From the NCBI GenBank assembly GCA_022801735.1, contig JAAWSW010000004.1, positions 1 to 39,107 on the forward strand: a stretch of DNA of 39,107 bases, written 5' to 3'. Made by a program: the position numbers and the translations under genes. The notes beneath the pieces are model-generated. The model did not search any database. It was not told the DNA's origin and was given only the letters and a program-made list of their open reading frames with translations. Below are positions 1 to 6,854 of this stretch, piece by piece. This DNA is from Bacilli bacterium. Lineage in GTDB: Bacteria; Bacillota_I; Bacilli_A; RF39; UBA660. Each line of letters starts with the position of its first letter. Position 1 is the first letter of the stretch.

Positions 1-18
1 AAGACACAATTGTGTCTT
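1..18 (-). terminator. der terminator hairpin (cut by window edge)
   Basis: A perfect palindrome with arms AAGACAC and GTGTCTT around AATT lies directly after the der stop codon. The minus-strand T-run would fall outside the window. The plus strand also has a T-run after it, so it may act in both directions. Confidence 0.7.
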
Positions 19-19
19 T

Positions 20-1333
20 TTATTGTTCTCCTTTATTTTTGAAATTAAGTACAATCGGAGTACCTTCAAAATCAAAGTTTTCCCTAATCTTATTTTCTAA
101 ATATCTTTTATAAGAAAAATGAAGTAAACCTTTACTATTAACTTGAATATTAAATGTAGGTGGTTTTATCCCAACTTGCGAAGAAAAATAAATTTTCATT
201 CTTCTACTTTTATATGTAGGTGGTAAATTAAGTGAATATGCATCCATAATAACATCATTAAGAACACTCGTTTTAATCTCCTTGCATGCATTATCATGAG
301 CCTTTAAAATCATTGGCATTAATGTATGAATACGCTTTTTAGTTAATGCTGATAAAAATACAATTGGAGCATAAGGCATAAATTGGAAATTATTTCTAAT
401 CTCATTCGTAAATTCCTTCATTTTTTTATCCTTATCCTCAATAACATCCCATTTATTAACTACAATAACCACAGCCTTACCAGCCTCTAATGCATAACCA
501 GCAATATGTTTATCATGTTCAATAATACCTTCTTCAGCATTTAAAACAATTACACATACATCAGAACGATCAATAGCCTTTAAAGATCTTAATAAACTAT
601 ATTTTTCAACATTTTCATAAATCTTACCACGTTTACGCATACCTGCTGTATCAATAACCACAAACTCTTCACCATGATAAGTAAATAGTGTATCAACTGC
701 ATCTCTAGTAGTTCCCGCCACATCACTAACAATAACTCTTTCTTCATTTAATAAAGCATTTACCAAACTACTCTTTCCAACATTTGGTCTTCCAATAATA
801 GAAAATTTAATAATACTATCATCATAATCATCTGGTATTTCTTTAAAGTCTTTCGTAACTTCATCAAGTAAATCATAAATACCAAAATTTTGTTCACCAC
901 TTAAAGGTACATACTGTTCAAAACCAAGTTCATAAAAATCATATTCATGATCTTTATAACTTTTAGAATCAGCCTTATTAATAGCAACAATTACATTCTT
1001 ACCACTACGCATTAAAATATCTCTTACCAAATAATCATTGGAAGTCAAACCTTCCTTACCATCAACAACAAAGACTACAACATCTGCCTCATCAATAGCC
1101 AGTTCAGCTTGTCCTTTAATTTCATCATTGAATTTACCTTCAGTGATATCAATACCACCAGTATCAATCAAATGAAAACTATAATCATAATAACTTACAT
1201 TACCATAAATTCTATCACGAGTTACTCCAGGTGTATCCTCAATTATTGCCATTTTACTCCCAACCAAACGATTAAAAATAGTACTTTTTCCAACATTTGG
1301 TCTTCCAACTAAAGCAACTACTGGTTTTCGCAT
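20..1333 (-). CDS. der: Ribosome biogenesis GTPase Der (EngA)
   Basis: Der is a double-GTPase protein needed for assembly of the 50S ribosomal subunit in the cytoplasm. The 437-residue protein shows two G domains in tandem: GRPNVGKST at residues 10-18 with DTGG at 57-60 and NKAD at 119-122, and a second GRPNVGKSS at 181-189 followed by DTAG and NKWD. A C-terminal KH-like domain closes the protein. The length is normal for the family. The ATG is preceded by GAGGTG at good spacing. It lies 4 bp after a small unknown gene on the same strand, so the two are probably co-transcribed. No key residue is missing. Confidence 0.97.
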   Translation of the reverse strand: MRKPVVALVGRPNVGKSTIFNRLVGSKMAIIEDTPGVTRDRIYGNVSYYDYSFHLIDTGGIDITEGKFNDEIKGQAELAIDEADVVVFVVDGKEGLTSNDYLVRDILMRSGKNVIVAINKADSKSYKDHEYDFYELGFEQYVPLSGEQNFGIYDLLDEVTKDFKEIPDDYDDSIIKFSIIGRPNVGKSSLVNALLNEERVIVSDVAGTTRDAVDTLFTYHGEEFVVIDTAGMRKRGKIYENVEKYSLLRSLKAIDRSDVCVIVLNAEEGIIEHDKHIAGYALEAGKAVVIVVNKWDVIEDKDKKMKEFTNEIRNNFQFMPYAPIVFLSALTKKRIHTLMPMILKAHDNACKEIKTSVLNDVIMDAYSLNLPPTYKSRRMKIYFSSQVGIKPPTFNIQVNSKGLLHFSYKRYLENKIRENFDFEGTPIVLNFKNKGEQ

Positions 1334-1337
1334 AATA

Positions 1338-1814
1338 TCACCTCACTATTTTTCCTTTTCTTATTATATTATCTGCTTCTATACCATAGATAATTTTTGA
1401 ATGCTCAAGTAATTTACCCATTTGTATATCAGATACTTGATTTTTTACTTTAATATAAAGTTTATCATTAAATTTATATAAAACAAAATATTCTAAATTT
1501 TGTTTATTAACATCTGAAATTTCATACAAAAAAGAACCATGAATTACTTCTGTATTCATCTCTATTTGATTACTGAAGTAATCCAAATATTCTAATTCCT
1601 CTTTTAATACTTCAATTATTACACCATAATTCATATCCACATATAATTTAACTATATAATATCCATCAAATTCTATATCATATTTAGTAGATATTTTAAG
1701 AAATAAACGTTTCATATATTTTTGAAGCATTTCTTTATCAGAAAAATCCAAACTATGAATATACATTTTATTCAAATATAAAACTAATTTATCATCCTCA
1801 TATACAAGTTTCAT
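1338..1814 (-). CDS. Hypothetical protein, der-linked
   Basis: I do not recognise this protein of about 158 residues. It is acidic, has no signal peptide or membrane segment, and seems to be built of two similar alpha/beta halves. The second half contains LEYFVLYKFNDKLYIKVK, followed by a helix. Adaptor proteins of the MecA type share this pattern of a beta-rich C-terminal domain after a variable region, but I see no residue-level match, so this is only a suggestion. Two ATGs are adjacent at the start. The second (1814) is better spaced from the GGTGAT ribosome site. It sits immediately upstream of der and probably shares its transcript. Confidence 0.7.
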   Translation of the reverse strand: MKLVYEDDKLVLYLNKMYIHSLDFSDKEMLQKYMKRLFLKISTKYDIEFDGYYIVKLYVDMNYGVIIEVLKEELEYLDYFSNQIEMNTEVIHGSFLYEISDVNKQNLEYFVLYKFNDKLYIKVKNQVSDIQMGKLLEHSKIIYGIEADNIIRKGKIVR

Positions 1815-1861
1815 CATATCACCTAAAATAGTGTATGAATATAGGGTATAAATGTAACAAA

Positions 1862-2443
1862 TTAAAGAGTATTTTCTATTTTTTTCATAACCTCTTCTTT
1901 ACCAGTTTTGTTTACGCTAGAAAACATTATAAAATCATCACCAACAACTAACTCCAAATCATCCAAAATTGCATTTCTTTGTTTTTGTTGTAAAGTAATT
2001 CCAATTTTATCAACTTTAGTAGCAACAATAGTAACTGGTATTTTATAATATTTCAAATAATTATACATCAAGATATCATCATTAGTTGGACGATGTCTAA
2101 AATCCACAAGCAAAAACACCTGTTTCAAATTTTCACGATTAACCAAATAATCCTCAATCATTAAACCAAATTTATTTCTTTTAGTTTTACTAACCCCAGC
2201 ATACCCATACCCAGGTGCATCAACCAAATAAAATTGATCATTAACATTATAAAAATTAATTGTCTGAGTTTTTCCAGGCCTACCAGAAGTTCTCGCATAA
2301 TTTTTTCTATTAACTAAAGTGTTAATAAAACTACTTTTTCCAACATTAGATCTACCAATAAGTAAATATTCTGGTTTTTCATCTGTTGGATATTGACTAC
2401 GGCGCACTGCTGACATCACTAAATCAACTGATTGTATCTTCAT
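1862..2443 (-). CDS. engB: Ribosome biogenesis GTPase EngB (YsxC/YihA)
   Basis: EngB is a small essential GTPase that acts late in 50S subunit assembly. The 193-residue protein (from the ATG at 2443) has a P-loop GRSNVGKSS at residues 30-38, the G2 stretch SGRPGKTQTINFY, DAPGYGYAG as the G3 region and TKVD as G4, all typical of the family. A GTG nine bases further upstream would add three residues, but GGGTG is better placed for the ATG. It has its own strong promoter, so it is not simply read from the Tam41-like genes upstream. It is near der, which works on the same subunit. Confidence 0.96.
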   Translation of the reverse strand: MKIQSVDLVMSAVRRSQYPTDEKPEYLLIGRSNVGKSSFINTLVNRKNYARTSGRPGKTQTINFYNVNDQFYLVDAPGYGYAGVSKTKRNKFGLMIEDYLVNRENLKQVFLLVDFRHRPTNDDILMYNYLKYYKIPVTIVATKVDKIGITLQQKQRNAILDDLELVVGDDFIMFSSVNKTGKEEVMKKIENTL

Positions 2444-2467
2444 ATATTTCACCCAATTTCAAATAAA

Positions 2468-2496
2468 ATTATAACAAATAAGCATATATGTGTCAA
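2468..2496 (-). promoter_or_regulatory. engB promoter (sigma-A type)
   Basis: On the minus strand TTGACA (2491-2496) and TATAAT (2468-2473) are exact consensus boxes separated by 17 bp. The predicted transcript start near 2461 leaves a leader of about 18 nt before engB. Confidence 0.85.
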
Positions 2497-2515
2497 AATT
2501 AATAAGTTTGTTTTA

Positions 2516-3490
2516 TTATCTGCTTTTAACCTTTTGCATGCCTTTTTTTACTTTACCAATAATAGTTTGACCAGTTTTACGCATTCCAACTGTTTCACGA
2601 CATCTAGAAGCAAGTTCGATACTACTATGTAAATCAATCTCTTTAAAAAATCTTCTAATAGTTTGAGCAACCTTTTTTCTATCGTTAAGTTCCTTTGGAA
2701 TCACATTATATAAATAATTTCTTAGGCAACTAGGTAATTCATCAATTTGCTGTTTTAATGCTTCTTCATCCTGTGATTTTCTATAAACTAGTCCTTCAGG
2801 CCCTTTTTCACCTTCGCACCAATCAACATAAAATTCTGGCAAAGATAAATAAGTTTGCTCAAAAAAGTCATATGAACCTTCTAAAATGTTAGGAATTTTA
2901 TTAGGATCTTCACAATGAACGAGCCTTCTAAAATCACCTAAATATGATAAACTAACAATCGTTTCCAAAAGTTCCTGTGAATTTAAAGAATCTGATTCAT
3001 GCATAAGTAAAGCCGCTCTTGCTGCTGATTTATAATTAAGTCTCATTAATGCAGGTAATACGCCATCACTATTATCAACAATTAAAGTTGTTGGCTTTTG
3101 AAAACGCCCTGCTAACGAAAAACATGACCAATTTTTTAAATCACCATATAATAATCTTTTATCAACTACCATAAGTTTATATTCATGGTTACCAAAGGTT
3201 GCAAAAAAACACCCAAGTGATTCTGGAAAACTCGCTGAATGACTTTGTTTTTCTATTTCTGCAATATCAATTAAATTTTTCCAACCCGCTTCCCTATACA
3301 TGCTAGGATTTTGAAGAAGATTTTTTGCATGCCACAAAGATGGATTATCAACCGAAATAATCAAATCCATAGATTTTTCCTCATCTATCATACTATCTTG
3401 TTCAAAATATCCACTGCCATATGCAGTTACAGAATTAACTTCCGGTAAAACACTAATTAATTCTTGAGTTTCTTCTTGTATACTTTTCAT
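2516..3490 (-). CDS. Tam41/Mmp37-family CDP-diacylglycerol synthase, second paralogue
   Basis: A 324-residue protein of the Tam41 family. In mitochondria this family makes CDP-diacylglycerol from phosphatidic acid and CTP, feeding phosphatidylglycerol and cardiolipin synthesis. Visible landmarks are AYGSGYF at residues 23-29 (nucleotidyltransferase GSG), MDLIISVDNPSLWH at 41-54 with the conserved acidic residue D42 and H54, NPSMY, LKNWSCFSLAGRFQKPT, and LSYLGDFR followed by DPNKIPNI. The basic C-terminal tail (KVKKGMQKVKSR) may bind membrane. The gene lies 15 bp downstream of the first paralogue with its own AGGGGGAA ribosome site, so they form an operon. It is more divergent than its neighbour (for example CFSLAGRF for TFYMAGRM), so substrate or activity may differ. 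Family membership is secure; the reaction in this organism is inferred. Confidence 0.85.
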   Translation of the reverse strand: MKSIQEETQELISVLPEVNSVTAYGSGYFEQDSMIDEEKSMDLIISVDNPSLWHAKNLLQNPSMYREAGWKNLIDIAEIEKQSHSASFPESLGCFFATFGNHEYKLMVVDKRLLYGDLKNWSCFSLAGRFQKPTTLIVDNSDGVLPALMRLNYKSAARAALLMHESDSLNSQELLETIVSLSYLGDFRRLVHCEDPNKIPNILEGSYDFFEQTYLSLPEFYVDWCEGEKGPEGLVYRKSQDEEALKQQIDELPSCLRNYLYNVIPKELNDRKKVAQTIRRFFKEIDLHSSIELASRCRETVGMRKTGQTIIGKVKKGMQKVKSR

Positions 3491-3505
3491 AATATTCCCC
3501 CTGTA

Positions 3506-4375
3506 CTACTTCCCTTTTTTACGCTTTAATTTTTGTGCTACATATTTGATAGATTTAATAGGTCCAGTTGTTAATAATCCTTTAACAGTTTGTGACATAC
3601 TTTGATTTCTATTCTTGTTAACCAAAAACTGTCTTATACCATCACTTATAGTCCCTTTATAATCCATCAAATACTTTTGCATATCATCAGGTAATGTTTT
3701 AATATCCTCTTCTTCTACTACTACATTACCCCGTTTGAATTTCAATTCCTTCCCATATGTATCATGATAAAAATCAAATCTTCCCTTTACTATATTTAAA
3801 ACTTTATCAGGATTCTCTGCAATCCCCATTCTTGTATCACCAAGATAAGAAAGGCCTGCTAAAATAGTATAAAAATACTCTTCATCATATTCACCTTTCC
3901 CTAGCAACAATTTCGAACTAAGTAAACCAGCATGTCTGTTATATTCAATAGCAGACTCTATTTCCTTTGGCGCCTTTACAACTAAAATAGGTTTCTGCAT
4001 TCTACCAGCCATATAAAAGGTTTCCCAATTTTTTAAATCTGCTAAAAAGTCATCTTTTTCAATTGTTCCAATCTTATACTCTTGACCATTGAATGCTATA
4101 TATGTCATATAAGTTATTTTTCCACCTTTTCTCATATACCTTCTAGAAGCAAATTTAAAGAATAACTTACCTGAAAAAGAATAATCACGAGGATTTAATT
4201 TGATATTTTCTTTATGCCACTGCTTTAAATTATTTACTACTACAATAAGGTCAATTTGTGGTTTTCTATTCTCCTGACCATATTGTACGTTAATCCCAGA
4301 ACCATAACCAATAACTGCTACTGTTTCTGGTCTATTATCCATAAATTTCAAAATTTCTTCTTCTGGTTTCACCAT
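3506..4375 (-). CDS. Tam41/Mmp37-family CDP-diacylglycerol synthase, first paralogue
   Basis: A 289-residue protein clearly related to yeast and animal Tam41, the mitochondrial phosphatidate cytidylyltransferase. Shared blocks, from memory of the family, are GYGSG at residues 23-27, KPQIDLIVVV at 38-47 (D42 acidic), WH..N..LNPRDYS, GQEYKIG, LKNWETFYMAGRMQKPI, LSYLGDTR, ENPDKVLNIV and a C-terminal QTVKGLLTTGPIKSIKYV block ending in a basic tail. Conservation of this tail is notable because in mitochondria it contacts the membrane. AGGAGG precedes the ATG. It is the first gene of a two-gene operon with another Tam41-like gene. Bacterial CDP-DAG synthase is usually the unrelated polytopic CdsA. 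No CdsA is in this window, but one elsewhere cannot be excluded. Confidence 0.9.
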   Translation of the reverse strand: MVKPEEEILKFMDNRPETVAVIGYGSGINVQYGQENRKPQIDLIVVVNNLKQWHKENIKLNPRDYSFSGKLFFKFASRRYMRKGGKITYMTYIAFNGQEYKIGTIEKDDFLADLKNWETFYMAGRMQKPILVVKAPKEIESAIEYNRHAGLLSSKLLLGKGEYDEEYFYTILAGLSYLGDTRMGIAENPDKVLNIVKGRFDFYHDTYGKELKFKRGNVVVEEEDIKTLPDDMQKYLMDYKGTISDGIRQFLVNKNRNQSMSQTVKGLLTTGPIKSIKYVAQKLKRKKGK

Positions 4376-4595
4376 AAATCCTCCTATAATTATTTCCTAC
4401 AATTGTTACAAATTAATTAAAACAAATATAGTACACAATATTATAACACAATATCCTTTTTCTGCACCATTTTTTATTATAAAATATCAAAATATTCTAA
4501 CAAAATTATACCACAAATATTAATATAATCATATACAAAATAACAGCCGCATATAATAAACAATAATAAAAAATAACATTTTTCAATAAAATATA

Positions 4596-4624
4596 TTGAT
4601 TTTTTATAAATTATATGATACAAT
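4596..4624 (+). promoter_or_regulatory. tRNA-Ala promoter
   Basis: TTGATT (4596-4601) and TACAAT (4619-4624) are separated by 17 bp and end 20 bp before the tRNA. The rest of the AT-rich gap 4376-4595 shows no gene. An isolated TATAAT facing the Tam41 genes (minus strand, about 4450) has no clear -35 box. Confidence 0.65.
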
Positions 4625-4644
4625 TTATAAGCAATGTTGTTTTT

Positions 4645-4721
4645 GGGGAATTAGCTCAGTTGGCTAGAGCACCTGCTTTGCACGCAGGGGGTCAAGGGTT
4701 CGAGTCCCTTATTCTCCACCA
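4645..4721 (+). tRNA. tRNA-Ala (anticodon TGC)
   Basis: A full cloverleaf: acceptor GGGGAAT paired with ATTCTCC, D-arm AGCTCAGTTGGCTAGAGC, anticodon stem CCTGC/GCAGG with loop TTTGCAC giving TGC, T-arm with GGTTCGAGTCC, and an encoded CCA. It stands alone with its own promoter and terminator instead of lying in an rRNA operon. Confidence 0.96.
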
Positions 4722-4732
4722 ATATGTTAATT

Positions 4733-4757
4733 AAAACCGTTGAATTTCAACGGTTTT
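4733..4757 (+). terminator. tRNA-Ala terminator
   Basis: Arms AAAACCGTTGA and TCAACGGTTTT with a three-base loop, followed by a T-rich run to 4768. The core AACCGTTGA/TCAACGGTT recurs at 10220 and 10409. Confidence 0.9.
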
Positions 4758-4885
4758 CTTTATTTTTTAGAATTCCTGACCCCTCTGCATGCAAAAAGTT
4801 CATCACATTTTTGTTAGAAAATATAATGAAACAATAATATAACTAACTTTTATATATTTCCCTCCCATTTTTTTCTAAATTAATG

Positions 4886-4891
4886 TATAAT
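4886..4891 (+). promoter_or_regulatory. Candidate -10 box for the orphan LytTR regulator
   Basis: TATAAT lies 10 bp before AGGAG of the following gene, with no recognisable -35 box 16-18 bp upstream. This fits a weak or activator-dependent promoter, but is only suggestive. Confidence 0.4.
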
Positions 4892-4912
4892 ATAAAAAAT
4901 AGGAGTGATTGG

Positions 4913-4951
4913 ATGAATTCGTTGTGGGCTGTATGTTGTATAATATTGTGA
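4913..4951 (+). CDS. Possible 12-codon leader ORF overlapping the LytTR gene
   Basis: The only good ribosome site here, AGGAG at 4901-4905, is spaced for the ATG at 4913. That ATG opens a 12-residue reading frame MNSLWAVCCIIL ending in TGA at 4951. It overlaps the probable regulator start (4933) in another frame. It may couple translation of the regulator or be chance; there is no homology evidence. Confidence 0.25.
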   Translation: MNSLWAVCCIIL

Positions 4952-5685
4952 TTTGTGATGATAATTTAAATGATTTAAATATAATTACAGAAAAAATAAG
5001 TAATTATTTTGATCAGCAAAAAAATATATATTTTAAAATTCATTCATTTAATGACTATAACAATAAATTTATTGACTTTATTTATAATAATAGATTAACT
5101 AATCTAATTTATTTATTGGACATTGAAACTCCTAGTGGAGATGGATTTGATATAGCGAGAACCATAAAACGATTCGATGCCAATATTCCAATTATTTATA
5201 TAACTGGCCACCATGAAAAGCACATTAATAAAGCACTTAAAAGTTGCGATATGGATGGCTATATAAATAAATTTAATAATTTAGAAAATGAGTTAATAGA
5301 AAAATTTGATAAAATTTTAGCTGAAAAAGGTAAAAAATACATATTTCATATCAAAGGTAATAATGTCACATATATTTTAAATGTTAAAAATATTAATTGT
5401 TTTACTACTGATATTGACAGAAAAAACCAAATAAGAATAATAGGAAATTATTATCCAAATATACATTTAAGCATAAGATCTTTATATATACAGTTAGATA
5501 GTCGCTTTATAAAAACACACCAATCTTGTATTGTAAATTTAGATAATGTCAAAGAATTTGATATAAAAAACAAAATAATATATTTTAAAGATAAAAGCCA
5601 TACAGATTTAATTTCTCGTAACTTCTTTAAAAAGAATAAAGAATGGTTATTGGAACACTATTCGGACAAAATTATTTTTAAATAA
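4933..5685 (+). CDS. Orphan AgrA-like LytTR response regulator
   Basis: A cytoplasmic two-component response regulator of the AgrA/LytTR class, about 250 residues. The receiver domain begins NIVICDDN with a phospho-acceptor aspartate at D63 in LLDIETPSGDGFDIAR. The C-terminal half is a LytTR DNA-binding domain with the typical SRFIKTHQSCIVNLDNV segment. It resembles the agr-linked AgrA in this window (25555-26256): both share the DYN, LDIE-P-G-G-DIAR, TGH and INKF blocks, so they look like paralogues. No histidine kinase is adjacent. The start is uncertain: an in-frame TTG at 4909 is too close to AGGAG, and ATG 4933, which begins the receiver fold, has no ribosome site of its own. Its target is unknown. 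Confidence 0.85.
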   Translation: MLYNIVICDDNLNDLNIITEKISNYFDQQKNIYFKIHSFNDYNNKFIDFIYNNRLTNLIYLLDIETPSGDGFDIARTIKRFDANIPIIYITGHHEKHINKALKSCDMDGYINKFNNLENELIEKFDKILAEKGKKYIFHIKGNNVTYILNVKNINCFTTDIDRKNQIRIIGNYYPNIHLSIRSLYIQLDSRFIKTHQSCIVNLDNVKEFDIKNKIIYFKDKSHTDLISRNFFKKNKEWLLEHYSDKIIFK

Positions 5686-5695
5686 CTTTACTTGC

Positions 5696-5719
5696 AAAAA
5701 CCTTCTACACAAGGTTTTT
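5696..5719 (+). terminator. Terminator of the orphan LytTR gene
   Basis: Arms AAAAACCTT and AAGGTTTTT with loop CTACAC, 11 bp after the stop codon. Confidence 0.85.
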
Positions 5720-5777
5720 AATTAATAAACTGCTGTAATAAATAATCTCATTTATAATTAACAATTTAAACAAAATT

Positions 5778-5810
5778 AAAAACACCATTCATTAAATGAA
5801 CGGAGTTTTT
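5778..5810 (+). terminator. Second hairpin, terminator-like
   Basis: Arms AAAAAC-CC-TTCAT and ATGAA-GG-GTTTTT with two single mismatches, ending in a T-run. No gene lies between it and the previous terminator, so it may be a back-up or belong to a lost gene. Confidence 0.55.
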
Positions 5811-5900
5811 TAATCAAACAAATTATATTTATATATATTTCATAAAACTAAACTTTACTAACTTCTAAGTTTTTATAAAAAATTGAATAATCCAAGTTTG

Positions 5901-5962
5901 CAAAATGTCACGGATTTTTACAGAATGTCACATTTCTATTTATTTCTTATTTAAAATATGAT
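5901..5962 (+). promoter_or_regulatory. Phased direct repeat and -10 box upstream of a small gene
   Basis: The 11-mer CA(A/G)AATGTCAC occurs at 5901-5911 and 5921-5931, exactly 20 bp apart. A TATGAT box at 5957-5962 lies 28 bp before the small ORF at 5990. No -35 consensus is present. Two direct repeats about two helical turns apart just upstream of a poor promoter resemble operators of LytTR-type activators. An IS end is the alternative. The rest of the gene-free stretch 5686-5989 holds only the two hairpins noted. Confidence 0.4.
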
Positions 5963-5989
5963 AACCTTATGCTAGGAAAGGAGAAGGTT

Positions 5990-6133
5990 ATGAAAGTTAA
6001 ATATAGGAAACTACAAAACGTAATATTTTTGAAAATTAAAAAAGAAGATAAAGAAATATTTATCATCAATGAAAAATACAAAAAAAGGCTAGAATGCTCT
6101 GGCAAGCAAACTAGCAATTATACGAAAAAATAA
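5990..6133 (+). CDS. Small basic protein, unknown function
   Basis: A 47-codon reading frame with an excellent ribosome site (AGGAAAGGAGAAGG) ending 2 bp before the ATG region. The product starts MKVKYRKLQNVIFLKIKKED and is lysine-rich, with no signal peptide or membrane segment and a single cysteine near residue 36. The strong ribosome site argues that it is, or was, translated. It could be the intact small product of the repeat-controlled promoter upstream, or the truncated start of a gene from a mobile element, since an IS remnant lies 160 bp downstream. I do not recognise the family. Nothing further is seen in 6134-6283. Confidence 0.45.
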   Translation: MKVKYRKLQNVIFLKIKKEDKEIFIINEKYKKRLECSGKQTSNYTKK

Positions 6134-6337
6134 CAGCACGAACCATTGTTTTTTCGCACTTCAATTTTAACACTTTTCAAAAAAAAATACAAGATTGGAG
6201 GAAATAATATACCAATTAATAATGAAATTAATGAATAATAAAAAGAAGATAATACATAAAAAGATAGAATTCTTTTTTATAACAAAAACTCTGGGAATGA
6301 ACTGAACCCCATAAGTTGGACAGTTTATAAGTAGTTT

Positions 6338-6592
6338 CTAGTTAGAGGATTGTAACCTGTAATTTACAGGAGACAGTCCTTTTAATTTTACTTTAATTCT
6401 ATCATGATTATAATAATAAATATAGTCATCTATTGCTAAAATTAACTCATCTATTGTTTTATATTTATCTTCTTGGTCATAAAACATTTCTGTTTTTAAA
6501 AGTCCAAAGAAATTTTCCATCATGCCATTATCCATACTGTTGCCTTTTCTGGACATACTTTGTTTAATTCCTTTATTTTTTAATCTTTGTTG
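6338..6592 (-). pseudogene. IS3-family OrfB transposase, C-terminal fragment
   Basis: The fragment reads QQRLKNKGIKQSMSRKGNSM and on through NGMMENFFGLLKTEMFY, DDYIYYYNHDRIKVKLKG and LSPVNYRLQ. This is the end of the IS150-type integrase core, with the last catalytic glutamate in MMENFF. The N-terminal part with both catalytic aspartates is absent. An in-frame ATG (6556) lies inside the fragment but is not a true start. Confidence 0.85.
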
Positions 6593-6795
6593 ATCATCCT
6601 TTCCTTATCTTGTGCGGAATAATATTTATTTTTAACTGTTCTTAAAGCATCAAATCCATGTCTATCAATCAATCTGATAGTATATTTTATTAATTCTATA
6701 TTCACTTTGTATTTTTTTACTAATTTACTTAATGATAATCCTTTTTTTCTATCTTTGTACATATCTATTTTATCTTCGTAACTTAATTTGCTCAT
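6580..6795 (-). pseudogene. IS3-family OrfA, N-terminal fragment
   Basis: The product MSKLSYEDKIDMYKDRKKGL continues into a helix-turn-helix (LSKLVKKYKVNIELIKYTIRLIDRHGFDAL), the DNA-binding part of IS150-type OrfA. After about 67 residues the sequence runs into OrfB in another frame (junction near 6585-6592) and stops at once. The second helix-turn-helix and leucine zipper of OrfA are missing. Confidence 0.8.
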
Positions 6796-6854
6796 ATAAA
6801 AACCTCGTTTCTATGTCCTAGAAACGGGGTTCATATCATATCCAGAGTTTTTTT

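Larger units (their letters stand above)
6298..6838 (-). mobile_element. Internally deleted IS3-family (IS150-type) element
   Basis: A 541-bp remnant with both ends kept. The 25-bp terminal inverted repeats TGAACTGAACCCCATAAG... (6298-6322) and TGATATGAACCCCGTTTC... (complement of 6814-6838) match at 18 of 25 positions and both end in GGACA. Inside are the start of OrfA and the end of OrfB joined by a deletion, so most of the DDE catalytic core is missing. No target duplication is visible (GAA on the left, TAT on the right). It cannot move by itself but could be mobilised by a full copy elsewhere. Confidence 0.8.
6284..6852. repeat. Terminator hairpin split by an IS insertion
   Basis: AAAAACTCTGG at 6284-6294 and CCAGAGTTTTT at 6842-6852 are perfect 11-bp inverted arms. 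The right arm abuts the stop codon of the thioredoxin-like gene at 6855, where this genome usually has terminators. The IS remnant lies exactly between the two arms, so it appears to have entered the loop of the gene's terminator. Confidence 0.6.

Noticed and set aside
4913..4951. The 12-residue MNSLWAVCCIIL peptide as a second autoinducer precursor
   Set aside because: It lacks the amphipathic leader and acidic tail of AgrD and has no adjacent AgrB. It is listed only as a possible leader frame.
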